Source of the DNA: Clostridium sp. UBA1056
GTDB lineage: Bacteria > Bacillota > Clostridia > Clostridiales > Clostridiaceae
Reading direction: 5' to 3'
Assembly: GCA_002316385.1 (NCBI GenBank)
Contig: DCDL01000017.1
Span: 174 to 19,661 of the forward strand
DNA length: 19,488 nucleotides
Part shown: positions 7,405 through 13,722 of the stretch, piece by piece
Layout of the letters: every line of letters starts with the position of its first letter
Numbering within the stretch: the stretch's first letter is position 1
Notes under the pieces: generated by a model
Told to the model about the DNA's origin: nothing
Seen by the model: the letters and a program-made list of their open reading frames with translations, nothing else
The model's database searches: none
Position numbers and translations under genes: made by a program

Positions 7405-7446
7405 AATAAGTATACACCATTTCATATATTAATTGTATCAATATTC
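7402..7446. repeat. Short dispersed repeat, copy 1
   Basis: About 44 bp, core ACACCATTTCATATATTAAT then TGTATCAAT. Copy 3 (12528-12572) matches it over the whole length with a few changes; copy 2 (10267-10301) shares the core from ACACCA. The following bases contain ATGGTGT (7450-7456), which pairs with the leading ACACCAT (7414-7420), so the DNA can form an imperfect hairpin. Confidence 0.6.
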
Positions 7447-7509
7447 CAATATGGTGTTATTCGATTTTTAAGGGGCAAGTTTTCATAACTTATTACATAA
7501 TTTCACAAG

Positions 7510-7642
7510 TTAGTCACTAAACTCCTTTAGCAAAGTATCCCATTTCATATAAATAGAAACCAACTCTAATACTATGAAGCAGAAATGGCTTACTATTATG
7601 CCCTGTGCTATTTAGTGAAACTGCTAGAAATTCTATTATTCA
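7510..7642 (-). pseudogene. Internally deleted copy of the HD gene at 10363-10902
   Basis: Positions 7414-7539 align without gaps to 10267-10392, and 7536-7636 align to 10757-10857, so 368 bp of the parent gene are missing here. The joint is the four-base TATC shared by both parental ends. A further 5 bp (GGCAC) is lost near the right end before homology stops at about 7642. What is left is the last ~9 codons (TAA at 7510-7512) joined out of frame to codons near the start, minus the first ~11 codons and the start codon. It cannot encode a functional HD protein. Confidence 0.75.
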
Positions 7643-7871
7643 ATATTCAAATTCTGTGGATCAAAACTTTGCGGAGATTATGGCGGATAGGTTTAATTGT
7701 CCAACTATAAATTGTACAAGACCATATTCTTACTATAATATGTATAAAACAGTAATTGCAGTAGGTGAAGCAAAGGGTAAAAGTGGTTACACTAATGTGG
7801 TTATCCAAGGAGAGCATAGAAAAGATACACTAAATAAGTGTATTGCATATTGTGAAAGTCTAGGTAGATAA
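7605..7871 (+). pseudogene. Orphan C-terminal fragment fused to the antisense of the HD remnant
   Basis: The open frame begins GTG at 7605 without a ribosome binding site. Its first ~13 codons are antisense to the HD-gene copy; only from about 7643 (NSVDQNFAEIMADRFNCPTI, then RPYSYYNMYKTVIAVGEAKG and TNVVIQGEHRKDTLNKCIAY) does it look like real protein. I read this as the tail of a larger protein whose front was replaced. The VIAVGE... and VVIQGEHRKDT patterns recall cell wall-binding repeat (CWB2) proteins, where a G-x-x-R-x-x-T motif recurs, but this is weak. A hairpin with a T run ends it at 7914. It might be a pseudogene or the residue of a secreted protein. Confidence 0.5.
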
Positions 7872-7876
7872 CATTT

Positions 7877-7916
7877 AAAGGGTGGTGAGATTAATTCTTG
7901 CTACTCTCTTTTTTAT
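7877..7916 (+). terminator. Terminator after the orphan fragment
   Basis: AAAGGGTGGTGAG (7877-7889) pairs with CTTGCTACTCTCTTT (7897-7911) allowing G-U pairs and a two-base bulge, seven-base loop, followed by TTTTTT. Confidence 0.5.
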
Positions 7917-7978
7917 GAATTAAACAAGAATAAAGATTTTAATTATAATATTTACAAATAATGTGTAGAGCACATGAT

Positions 7979-8007
7979 TTGATGAGTTTTACAAATTATG
8001 ATATACT
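7979..8007 (+). promoter_or_regulatory. Vegetative promoter of the 8040 gene
   Basis: TTGATG (7979-7984), a spacer of exactly 17 bp, and TATACT (8002-8007). The expected start near 8014 gives a 26-base leader that contains GAAAGG just before the ATG. Confidence 0.6.
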
Positions 8008-8039
8008 AATAGTTACGATATAATATTAGAAAGGTTAAA

Positions 8040-8411
8040 ATGGTAGGAACAGCAAATAATTTTAGTAAGTATAAGGAATTTATAGGTAAGCTTAATAATC
8101 GAGAAGTAAGATTATGGTACAATAAGCATGATGAGAATATTATTAATGAAATAGATAAATCATTATCCATAAAAGAACAGGCTATGCAAGCACATTCTTT
8201 AAGGAATAAGTATAGAGACCAAGCTAGAAAATTAATGGCAGATAGGAAGTTAGCGGAAGAATTAAATACTAATAACTCCAATTTACCGTTTGAGTATTAT
8301 GAAAACAAATACTTGAATGAAGGATATAATGATAATGAACTATACAAAAAAATAATAATTATGTCAACAAAAACAAATAGAATAGTTAATCAATCATTAG
8401 GAATAATCTAA
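8040..8411 (+). CDS. Small hydrophilic protein, resembling a polymorphic-toxin C-terminal domain
   Basis: A 123-residue, charged, largely helical protein with no signal or membrane segment. The middle MQAHSLRNKYRDQARKLMAD and the end, with LPFEYYENKYLNEGY then IIIMSTKTNRIVNQSLGI, have the look of the C-terminal toxin tails carried by secreted polymorphic toxins, in which an A-x-x-LRN-x-x-R-x-x-AR helix and a closing S-x-x-TN-x-x-VN element recur. I cannot assign a named toxin family. Unlike a detached tail it has its own consensus promoter (7979-8007), a modest ribosome binding site (AAAGG, 8030-8034) and a terminator (8473-8507). No immunity gene follows. Alternatively it is an unrelated cytosolic protein. 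Confidence 0.5.
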   Translation: MVGTANNFSKYKEFIGKLNNREVRLWYNKHDENIINEIDKSLSIKEQAMQAHSLRNKYRDQARKLMADRKLAEELNTNNSNLPFEYYENKYLNEGYNDNELYKKIIIMSTKTNRIVNQSLGII

Positions 8412-8472
8412 TGATTAAACATATGATTTTATTTAGAATAACATCTTAAATAATTCATATTAAATTATAAGA

Positions 8473-8507
8473 GCTAGTAGGGAGCAATCCTCACTAGCCT
8501 TATTTTT
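8473..8507 (+). terminator. Terminator after the 8040 gene (first of a near-identical pair)
   Basis: GCTAGTAGGG (8473-8482) pairs with CCTCACTAGC (8489-8498) with one mismatch and a G-U pair, followed by CTTATTTTT. The left arm is identical to that of the terminator at 9155. Confidence 0.7.
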
Positions 8508-8576
8508 GTATAAAATAAAGTGAATGGTTAATTAATATCATATATATCTAAACTATCTCTTTATTTTCATTCTAAC

Positions 8577-8783
8577 TTACTTATATGGATAAAATAAATA
8601 AATAAGTGCAATTCCAATTAGAGTAACAGGTAACCCAATAAATAATAAAGGTCTTGTTAATCCATTCCAAGCCTTTTTATTAGTAAAAGCACGCCACTCA
8701 TAAACTATTCCAGATAATCCTATTAAGAAGGCTCCTATAAAAAATATAAAAATTGAAATCATAAATAAAAGCTGATTATTCAT
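8577..8783 (-). CDS. Small two-helix membrane protein
   Basis: A 68-residue protein with two hydrophobic segments, LLFMISIFIFFIGAFLIGLS and PLLFIGLPVTLIGIALIYLF, separated by a polar loop with YEWRAFTNKKAWNG. A run of seven G residues preceded by AAAA (complement of about 8790-8796) sits at ribosome-binding distance before the ATG. Function unknown; the size and topology fit small bacterial membrane proteins of the DUF type. It stands alone and is flanked by genes on the other strand. Confidence 0.6.
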   Translation of the reverse strand: MNNQLLFMISIFIFFIGAFLIGLSGIVYEWRAFTNKKAWNGLTRPLLFIGLPVTLIGIALIYLFYPYK

Positions 8784-8911
8784 TTTAACCCCCCCTTTTG
8801 TTAAATCATTAATTTAGTTATAAATATGTCATATCGTTAAAATAATATATAGAGAAAAATCTTTTTAATATTGTTTTCTTTTATAATATCAAATAGTTAT
8901 AATAATAAATA

Positions 8912-9124
8912 TTGATATTCATTGCAGTAATCTTTCATTTTTGTAACCTAAATTATGAGTTTAAAAAAACTAAAATGGATATAATTAAATGTCCAAAATT
9001 TCATGAAGATCTTAAATATGGTACTAGTTATGAAGATATCAGCAAATTTAAAAGCAAATACAATATTATTGATATAAGGTATACGCATTATTTAGATACA
9101 ACATGGAGTTCTAATTATTGGTAA
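8912..9124 (+). pseudogene. Short hypothetical frame, probably a gene remnant
   Basis: The frame opens with TTG and has no ribosome binding site; an internal ATG at 8975 has none either. The second half, KYGTSYEDISKFKSKYNIID followed by RYTHYLDTTWSSNYW, is protein-like, and the frame ends only 30 bp before a perfect terminator (9155-9190) whose arms match the one behind the 8040 gene. I take it as the tail of a lost gene, possibly from the same type of locus. No family recognised. Confidence 0.35.
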
Positions 9125-9154
9125 TACCAACTAATACTGTATAACAATTATAAA

Positions 9155-9190
9155 GCTAGTAGGGAGTGAAATCCCTACTAGCCTTTTTTC
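9155..9190 (+). terminator. Strong terminator (second of the pair)
   Basis: Perfect 11-bp stem GCTAGTAGGGA (9155-9165) and TCCCTACTAGC (9172-9182), six-base loop, then CTTTTTT. Confidence 0.85.
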
Positions 9191-9400
9191 TTTTGTAGCA
9201 CATATTCGGAGAATAAATCTAATTAAATTATAGACATTTAATGTAGGTTATATACTAAGGATAATATATACTTTTTATTTGTAATCATATTTTATGATAC
9301 AGTTTTATCCTTTATAATGCATAATATACCATACATTAAAGTTAATAATTTACTCTAAGTATAATATTTATCAAATATGTAAACGAAATTGTATAATATA

Positions 9401-9409
9401 TGTTATAAT
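9401..9409 (+). promoter_or_regulatory. Extended -10 promoter of the secreted protein gene
   Basis: TGTTATAAT at 9401-9409 is an extended -10 element 31 bases before the ATG. A second TATAAT lies at 9392. No convincing -35. The rest of the 315-bp gap (9125-9440) holds only the terminator at 9155 and AT-rich DNA. Confidence 0.4.
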
Positions 9410-9440
9410 GATATAAATTTACAAAACAGGAGGTTGTATC

Positions 9441-9935
9441 ATGAAAAAAATTTTAAATGGCAGAAAAGTTAAAGCTTTATTATTAATGTTAGTATTAACA
9501 GTTACAATGTCGTTGGCACCTATTACCAGTGCTTATGCAGCAACAACTCCAATTTTTAGCGTAACGCAAGTTGGTGAAGCTGTCAATTTAAGTACAGATA
9601 ATAGTTACCAAATGTGGAAGGCAAGTAACTATCAATCTAACACATACCATCCAACTATAAATTTAAAAACGAAAGATGTAGCTGTTACATTTAAATGGAC
9701 AGGTGTATTTGGAAACACATATGTTTCTGTTGATGGCGTAAACTTGGGAACTACAGATTCAGTTGATACAAATGCAAAGGTATATTTCTTAGATTACCAA
9801 ACTTCTGGAAGCTCAATTATAAAAACAATTGTTATAAAAGATCTCACACCAGGAAAGCATGAAATAACAATTAGAGGAGTTGCAACAACCGGAGTTGTAA
9901 AAACTGATTATGCAACAGTAAATTTAACTTACTAA
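9441..9935 (+). CDS. Secreted protein with a beta-rich, carbohydrate-binding-like domain
   Basis: A 164-residue protein. Residues 1-34 are a signal peptide: charged MKKILNGRKVKA, hydrophobic core ALLLMLVLTVTMSLAPI, cleavage site near AYA-ATT. The mature part is rich in beta strands with alternating threonine/valine (VAVTFKWTGVFGNTYVSVDG, then PGKHEITIRGVATTG), as in a beta-sandwich that displays small binding surfaces; FKWTG...YVSVDG...PGKH recalls carbohydrate-binding or glycosyl-hydrolase-associated modules, but I cannot name it. AGGAGG (9428-9433) is seven bases before the ATG. The gene has its own extended -10 promoter and a strong terminator at 9955, so it is a monocistron for an exported protein. 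Confidence 0.7.
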   Translation: MKKILNGRKVKALLLMLVLTVTMSLAPITSAYAATTPIFSVTQVGEAVNLSTDNSYQMWKASNYQSNTYHPTINLKTKDVAVTFKWTGVFGNTYVSVDGVNLGTTDSVDTNAKVYFLDYQTSGSSIIKTIVIKDLTPGKHEITIRGVATTGVVKTDYATVNLTY

Positions 9936-9954
9936 TCATCACCCATAGGAAATA

Positions 9955-9988
9955 GGTAGAGAGTAATTTTACTTTCTACCTTTTTTAT
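9955..9988 (+). terminator. Terminator of the secreted protein gene
   Basis: GGTAGAGAGT (9955-9964) pairs with ACTTTCTACC (9971-9980), one G-U, loop AATTTT, then six T. The T run overlaps the stop codon of the opposite-strand peptide gene at 9985. Confidence 0.85.
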
Positions 9989-10092
9989 TTTGCCAGTATA
10001 GGTAATAATGATAACACCATAAAGAATGCAAATATACCAAGTATAGAGCCTAAGGGTAATACTGCTTTTGTTATAGATTTCATTATTTCCAT
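9985..10092 (-). CDS. 35-residue hydrophobic peptide gene
   Basis: On the minus strand ATG (10090-10092) opens a 35-codon frame ending TAA (9985-9987). The peptide begins MEIMKSITKAVLPLGSILGI and goes on FAFFMVLSLLPILAK: a short charged N-terminus, one transmembrane helix and a closing lysine. GAGGTG (complement of 10098-10103) is five bases upstream of the ATG, an excellent ribosome binding site. It is convergent with the secreted protein gene and its stop lies inside that gene's terminator T run, so the two transcripts' ends overlap. Short hydrophobic peptides of this design include type I toxins, small membrane regulators and secreted peptides; none can be assigned. Confidence 0.55.
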   Translation of the reverse strand: MEIMKSITKAVLPLGSILGIFAFFMVLSLLPILAK

Positions 10093-10177
10093 ATCATCAC
10101 CTCGTGTTGTAAATATCAACAAGTTATCAATTTAATATACAATTAAAGATATAATACAGATTTATGGGGGTTATTCA

Positions 10178-10282
10178 ATGAAGAAGATATTAAGTTTATT
10201 ATTATGCGGAGTAATGATATTAGGATTAGTTGGTTACGGATCAAGTACTACACCAAAACAAGATGAACACCACTTTATATAA
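10178..10282 (+). pseudogene. Truncated lipoprotein gene lacking its lipobox cysteine
   Basis: ATG 10178, with GGGGG (10166-10170) seven bases upstream, starts MKKILSLLLCGVMILGLVGY then GSSTTPKQDE. This is the N-terminus of a clostridial lipoprotein: charged start, hydrophobic core, L-V-G, but the invariant cysteine is a tyrosine (TAC; TGC differs by one base). The frame runs only 34 codons and ends inside copy 2 of the dispersed repeat (ACACCACTT at 10267). The linker GSSTTPKQDE is the type found just after the lipid-bearing Cys. The mature domain is absent. The product would be at most a secreted or membrane-held peptide. Confidence 0.6.
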
Positions 10283-10310
10283 TAATTGTATTAATATTCC
10301 AATATGGTAT
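10267..10310. repeat. Short dispersed repeat, copy 2
   Basis: ACACCACTTTATATAATAAT then TGTATTAATATTCC aligns to copy 1 at 7414 with an exact offset of 2853 and no gaps, and the match continues into the HD gene. It begins inside the last codons of the truncated lipoprotein frame. Confidence 0.6.
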
Positions 10311-10362
10311 TATTCAATTTTTAATGAGCAAGTTTTTATAACTTATTTCATAATTTCACAGG

Positions 10363-10902
10363 TTAGTCACTAAGCTCATTTATCAAACTATCATGTTTTC
10401 TATTTAAATCATTCCATATTTCTTCGTCTTGAATCATTTCTTTTGATATATTTATAAAACTCTTCATTTTAAATAAAAGCCAATCTCTTGTTTTTCTATC
10501 AGTTACTAAATTAATATAGTTGCTATTGTCCATAATATCTGCGGCTTTTACGATTAATGCTTCTTTTCCACAATTCAAGCATATATTAAACATGTCCTGA
10601 AACTGCTCAGTTTTATCATTAATTGATGTATTAAAAGATGCTGCAGATACGATTTTAGCTACATTAGATCCAAATTTATCACATAAATCATTTATTGGAG
10701 TGTCAGTATCCTCTAAGATATCATGTAATAAACCTGCTAAAAAAATATCCTTGCTATATCCCATTTCATATAAATAGAAACCAACTCTAATACTATGAAG
10801 AAGAACTGGCTTACTATTATGTCCTGTGCTATTTAATGAAACTGCTAGAAATTCTATGGCACTATTCATCAAACCTTCTAATTGAGTATTTATTTTATTC
10901 AT
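10363..10902 (-). CDS. HD-domain protein of the SpoT/RelA hydrolase type
   Basis: A 179-residue single HD domain. The (p)ppGpp hydrolase-type signature is present: LLHSIRVGFYLYEMGYSKD with H36, GLLHDILEDTDTPI with the H60-D61 doublet and the conserved E-D-T, and KAADIMDNSNYI with D122. These bind the catalytic manganese in SpoT and Mesh1. The length matches stand-alone HD hydrolases rather than bifunctional Rel. Substrate could be (p)ppGpp or another nucleotide; not decidable. Only a weak ribosome binding site is seen (AAAGATAG). Homologous DNA, internally deleted, exists at 7414-7642, showing that this gene was once duplicated together with its downstream flank. It stands alone. Confidence 0.8.
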   Translation of the reverse strand: MNKINTQLEGLMNSAIEFLAVSLNSTGHNSKPVLLHSIRVGFYLYEMGYSKDIFLAGLLHDILEDTDTPINDLCDKFGSNVAKIVSAASFNTSINDKTEQFQDMFNICLNCGKEALIVKAADIMDNSNYINLVTDRKTRDWLLFKMKSFINISKEMIQDEEIWNDLNRKHDSLINELSD

Positions 10903-11177
10903 AATCTATCTTTAATGAGAGTATGTATTGTAAGTACCAACTCCTCACCAAAGCTCACTTCCTTTCTATATCTTGTGTGCATTCCTATACACCCGATGAT
11001 TTTTATTATTTTACATATAGATTACATATAATTTATGTAGTCTATGATTTATTGTTTTGTGCATAGGATTTAATAATTACACCTTATTCAATATTTATTT
11101 AGATTAGCTTATTTTGCAAAAGCCCCATCAAAATTTATTAGTTGATTTATCATATACTTAAATTGCAAAGTAAAAAT
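10903..11177. other. Gene-free interval with one hairpin
   Basis: About 275 bp of AT-rich DNA without a supported gene. ATAGATTACATA (11017-11028) and TATGTAGTCTAT (11034-11045) form a 12-bp stem with one wobble pair and a five-base loop. Around 11115-11160 the minus strand has a short frame (MINQLINFDGAFAK) too brief to support. The HD gene's promoter should lie near 10903-10960 but no clear -35/-10 pair is seen. Confidence 0.4.
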
Positions 11178-11206
11178 ACCGCATAGCCATTTCTGGATAA
11201 TACGGT
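11169..11206 (-). terminator. Terminator of the cadD-like gene
   Basis: On the minus strand ACCG (complement of 11203-11206) pairs with CGGT (complement of 11178-11181), with CC/GG inside the stem, followed by ATTTTTAC. It lies about 60 bp past the stop codon of the transporter gene. Confidence 0.4.
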
Positions 11207-11266
11207 TTCTTAAGAAATTATTCGATTTTGTTTTTACTATACTTAATTAAAAAGGTTGTGTAATGA

Positions 11267-11962
11267 TTAAAGCACTTTCTTAAAGACGAAACTTATGGTT
11301 TCACTTTCCTTTAAGATAAAAACTCCTAGACATATAAATATTATTGGAATGAAGATATGCTTATATTTTTCAATATTTTTCTGTATCAAAGAGCGTTCTG
11401 AAAGTTTTAAAGCAATAAAACACCAGAGTGCGATTAGAAACATAAATATTATTACTGTTACTATAATACCCATCAAATTCATGCTTGTAAAAAGAGGTAC
11501 ATAAATTCCAATATTATCAGCGCCATTAGCGAGTGTCAAACTAAATACCTTTATAACACTTGGATTAATAAAGTTCCTAGCAAAATTAAGCGTGTGTTTT
11601 TCTTGTATATAAGTTGTTTCTTCAACTTCGATACTCCTAATATTTGCGTTATTTTGAAGTTCCTGATTACTCACATCTTTATTATCCTTATCTTCTTTTT
11701 TATAGTCAAAATATGCCTTTACTCCTAAATAGATAGGTACCAATCCAAGAAATCCAACATACTCACTTGGAGCTACAGATACACCTAAAGCTCCTATAAT
11801 GCTTATTGTAGTTAAAAGTCCAATGCCTAGATATTGTCCAATAACAATATGTTTTATTTTCACATCACTATTTATTTGTGAGAAAAATAGTGTGAGTATA
11901 AATATATCATCAATATTGGTACTAGCAAATGAAACAAAGGCTGTTATTATTGTACTAATCAA
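11267..11962 (-). CDS. cadD: CadD-family cadmium resistance transporter
   Basis: A 231-residue membrane protein of the CadD branch of the LysE superfamily. Key family features are visible: the N-terminal STIITAFVSFASTNIDDIFI (first helix with the conserved N-I-D-D), a second helix set, a hydrophilic central loop (about residues 88-125, EDKDNKDVSNQELQNN and on) and the signature ANGADNIGIYVPLF in the second half. Six hydrophobic segments are visible, with the two halves related. CadD exports Cd(II) or other cations; the exact ion is inferred. I start at TTG 11962 because AGAGGTG lies six bases upstream and the protein then begins MISTII; the upstream GTG at 11971 overlaps the ribosome binding site. 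The GNAT gene lies 24 bp upstream and is probably co-transcribed. Confidence 0.75.
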   Translation of the reverse strand: MISTIITAFVSFASTNIDDIFILTLFFSQINSDVKIKHIVIGQYLGIGLLTTISIIGALGVSVAPSEYVGFLGLVPIYLGVKAYFDYKKEDKDNKDVSNQELQNNANIRSIEVEETTYIQEKHTLNFARNFINPSVIKVFSLTLANGADNIGIYVPLFTSMNLMGIIVTVIIFMFLIALWCFIALKLSERSLIQKNIEKYKHIFIPIIFICLGVFILKESETISFVFKKVL

Positions 11963-11986
11963 TAAAGTCACCTCTTACATAAAATA

Positions 11987-12493
11987 CTAATTTTCAAAGA
12001 AAAATAAATCTCCTAAAGTTCCATCATCATATTCAGAATTAGGGTAGGATTCTATAAGTCGATAGTTGCCTTTGGTATATTCAGATATAACGTTATTCCA
12101 AAAGTGTACTGAAGCAATGTTTTTAGGATGCCTTTTTAACTGCCATTTACCATGAAACATATCAAATATTCTTATTGCAGCAAGCTTTCCAACACCACAA
12201 CGTCTATATTTGTACATAACAAAGAATTCAGCTAAAGAATAATCTGTTTCTTCAGCTGCTTCAGGATAATTATTTACCATAATGAATCCAGCCAACTTTC
12301 CATCAACTTCAATAAAATATGCCCATCGTTTTTCCTCAGTCCAATAACAATCAAGATAATCGTAACCATAGAGTCCGAGCTTATTCACATCTCTATTATC
12401 CCATTGAGAAAACTCATAATCATATTTTTCTAATAAGTTTTTAAGAATTTCTTTATCTTCTACATTAACGCGCTTTAACTCAATGTCCAACAT
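11987..12493 (-). CDS. GNAT-family acetyltransferase upstream of cadD
   Basis: A 168-residue GNAT protein. FFVMYKYRRCGVGKLAAIRI is strand 4 and the acetyl-CoA loop (R-R-x-G-V-G); NIASVHFWNNVISEYTKGNY is the motif B region, and the N-terminal LKRVNVEDKEILKNLLEKYD is the usual beta1-alpha1. The tail ends in DDGTLGDLFFFEN. The start is one of ATG 12496, ATG 12493 or GTG 12499; GAGG at complement 12499-12502 gives 12493 the best spacing. It is transcribed toward and 24 bp from the CadD-like gene, so the two form a likely operon, though the enzyme has no known part in metal resistance. Upstream, copy 3 of the dispersed repeat separates it from the toxin remnant. Confidence 0.8.
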   Translation of the reverse strand: MLDIELKRVNVEDKEILKNLLEKYDYEFSQWDNRDVNKLGLYGYDYLDCYWTEEKRWAYFIEVDGKLAGFIMVNNYPEAAEETDYSLAEFFVMYKYRRCGVGKLAAIRIFDMFHGKWQLKRHPKNIASVHFWNNVISEYTKGNYRLIESYPNSEYDDGTLGDLFFFEN

Positions 12494-12527
12494 CATCACC
12501 TCATAATTATAGATACTTTTTACTTTA

Positions 12528-12571
12528 ACTTTTAAAATAATTATACACCATTTTATATATTAATTGTATGA
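12528..12571. repeat. Short dispersed repeat, copy 3
   Basis: TTTTAAAATAA then TTATACACCATTTTATATAT and TAATTGTATGAAT, nearly identical to copy 1 at 7402-7446. The first codons of the toxin frame begin where the repeat ends. Confidence 0.6.
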
Positions 12572-13171
12572 ATGTTACAGTTATATGGAAAGTATACTGA
12601 TTCAATAAATACATTAGGAGTAGCAGGAGATTTTGTAATTGGATTTTTTAATATAGATCTACCAGCAGACATTAGAGATTTAAGTCATGATTTTAAGTAT
12701 TGGCAATGGTCATGGGGACATGCTGCTGAAACAACATTATATGCTATAGGAATTGTTCCGGTGATAGGGGTAATAAAATACGGAGATGAAGTTGGGGGAA
12801 TAGTCAAGGATGCAGAAAAAGGAGCAGAGGCTATAAAGCTTAAAGGTGGAATTAAGGGAGCGGCTGAAGCTATTGGAGACCTTAGCAGTAAGGCTTTAAA
12901 GCATCTAATGAATGACCATATGGTTAGTAGGTATGCAAAACAAGTTGTTGAAGGGTCTCTAAGCAAAAAATCCTTTTTTAATCCAAGCTGGACTGAAGAA
13001 CAGGTTACAAATGCTTTAAATAGTGCTTATAAAGATGCTGTAATAGATGGATATCATACTTATAAAATATATGGAGAAGAAATTAATATATTTATGGGGG
13101 AAGGAAAATTTTCAACTGGATTTGGAAATCATAAATTTACTTATAATGAAATTATAAACTTCGGAAAGTAG
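12572..13171 (+). pseudogene. 5'-truncated polymorphic toxin C-terminal region (EndoU-like tail)
   Basis: Opens with ATG 12572 but has no ribosome binding site, and TGA lies three bases upstream in frame; the beginning is the end of the dispersed repeat. Of 199 residues, 1-75 form a hydrophobic, Gly-rich linker (FVIGFFNIDLPADIRDLSHD, then YAIGIVPVIGVIKYGDEVGG), the pre-toxin region found in large secreted WXG/LXG-type toxins. From about 110 the tail has SSKALKHLMNDHMVSRYAKQ, KSFFNPSWTEEQVTNALNSA and GFGNHKFTYNEII, a pattern I associate with EndoU-type RNase toxin tails. The secretion N-terminus is missing. An immunity-like gene follows 8 bp on. It may be a silent cassette that can recombine into a full toxin gene. 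Confidence 0.6.
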
Positions 13172-13179
13172 GTGATACA

Positions 13180-13722
13180 ATGTTTGATATTAATTTTAGG
13201 ATTGTAGATGAGTTAGAATATTTAAGTAATATTAATACACATCAGTTTGATGCTGATGGAGCTGACGTTGAGGGTTTCTTTGCTCTTAACTTTGATGGAA
13301 ACATTGAGGGATATTATCATGATAATAAGTTAAATGAATTTGAAGTAGGCCATGAATTGATAACACTTTGGTTTGATTTATTAATGGAAGTAATATTGAT
13401 ATTAGAAGAAAAATCAAAATATGTTGCTTTAAAAGAAATAGAGTGTGTTGACAGCTGGCTTGAATTTATTCGAAATGACGATGTTTTAACAGTAAGTTTT
13501 GCTAAGTATTGGGAAGAAAGCAATGGTGCTTTTCTTATTACAGTTAAAAAAGAGGAGTTTAAATATCCGACTTGGAAAGAAACAATCATTTCATTTAGCG
13601 AGTTTAAGTATAAAGTAAAAATGAAAGCCAATCAATATCTAAGCGAAGTTGGGAGAATTAACCCAGGACTACTTAATACAAAAATAATGTCTAAATTATA
13701 TAGAAAAGTACAGCTTATTTAA
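13180..13722 (+). CDS. Probable immunity protein for the adjacent toxin
   Basis: A 180-residue acidic cytosolic protein without signal or membrane segments. ATG 13180 is preceded by TAGGTGAT (13169-13176) which overlaps the toxin stop codon, so the pair is translationally coupled. Its composition (VDELEYLSNINTHQFDADGA, then FGLNFDG-like FALNFDGNIEGYYHD, and WLEFIRNDD) resembles small immunity proteins coded directly after contact or secreted polymorphic toxins, but I cannot place it in a named Imm family. Position is the main evidence. After its stop (TAA 13720-13722) the same frame stays open for 41 codons to 13848, so the gene may once have been longer. Retention of an intact immunity gene beside a broken toxin would protect against relatives. 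Confidence 0.55.
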   Translation: MFDINFRIVDELEYLSNINTHQFDADGADVEGFFALNFDGNIEGYYHDNKLNEFEVGHELITLWFDLLMEVILILEEKSKYVALKEIECVDSWLEFIRNDDVLTVSFAKYWEESNGAFLITVKKEEFKYPTWKETIISFSEFKYKVKMKANQYLSEVGRINPGLLNTKIMSKLYRKVQLI

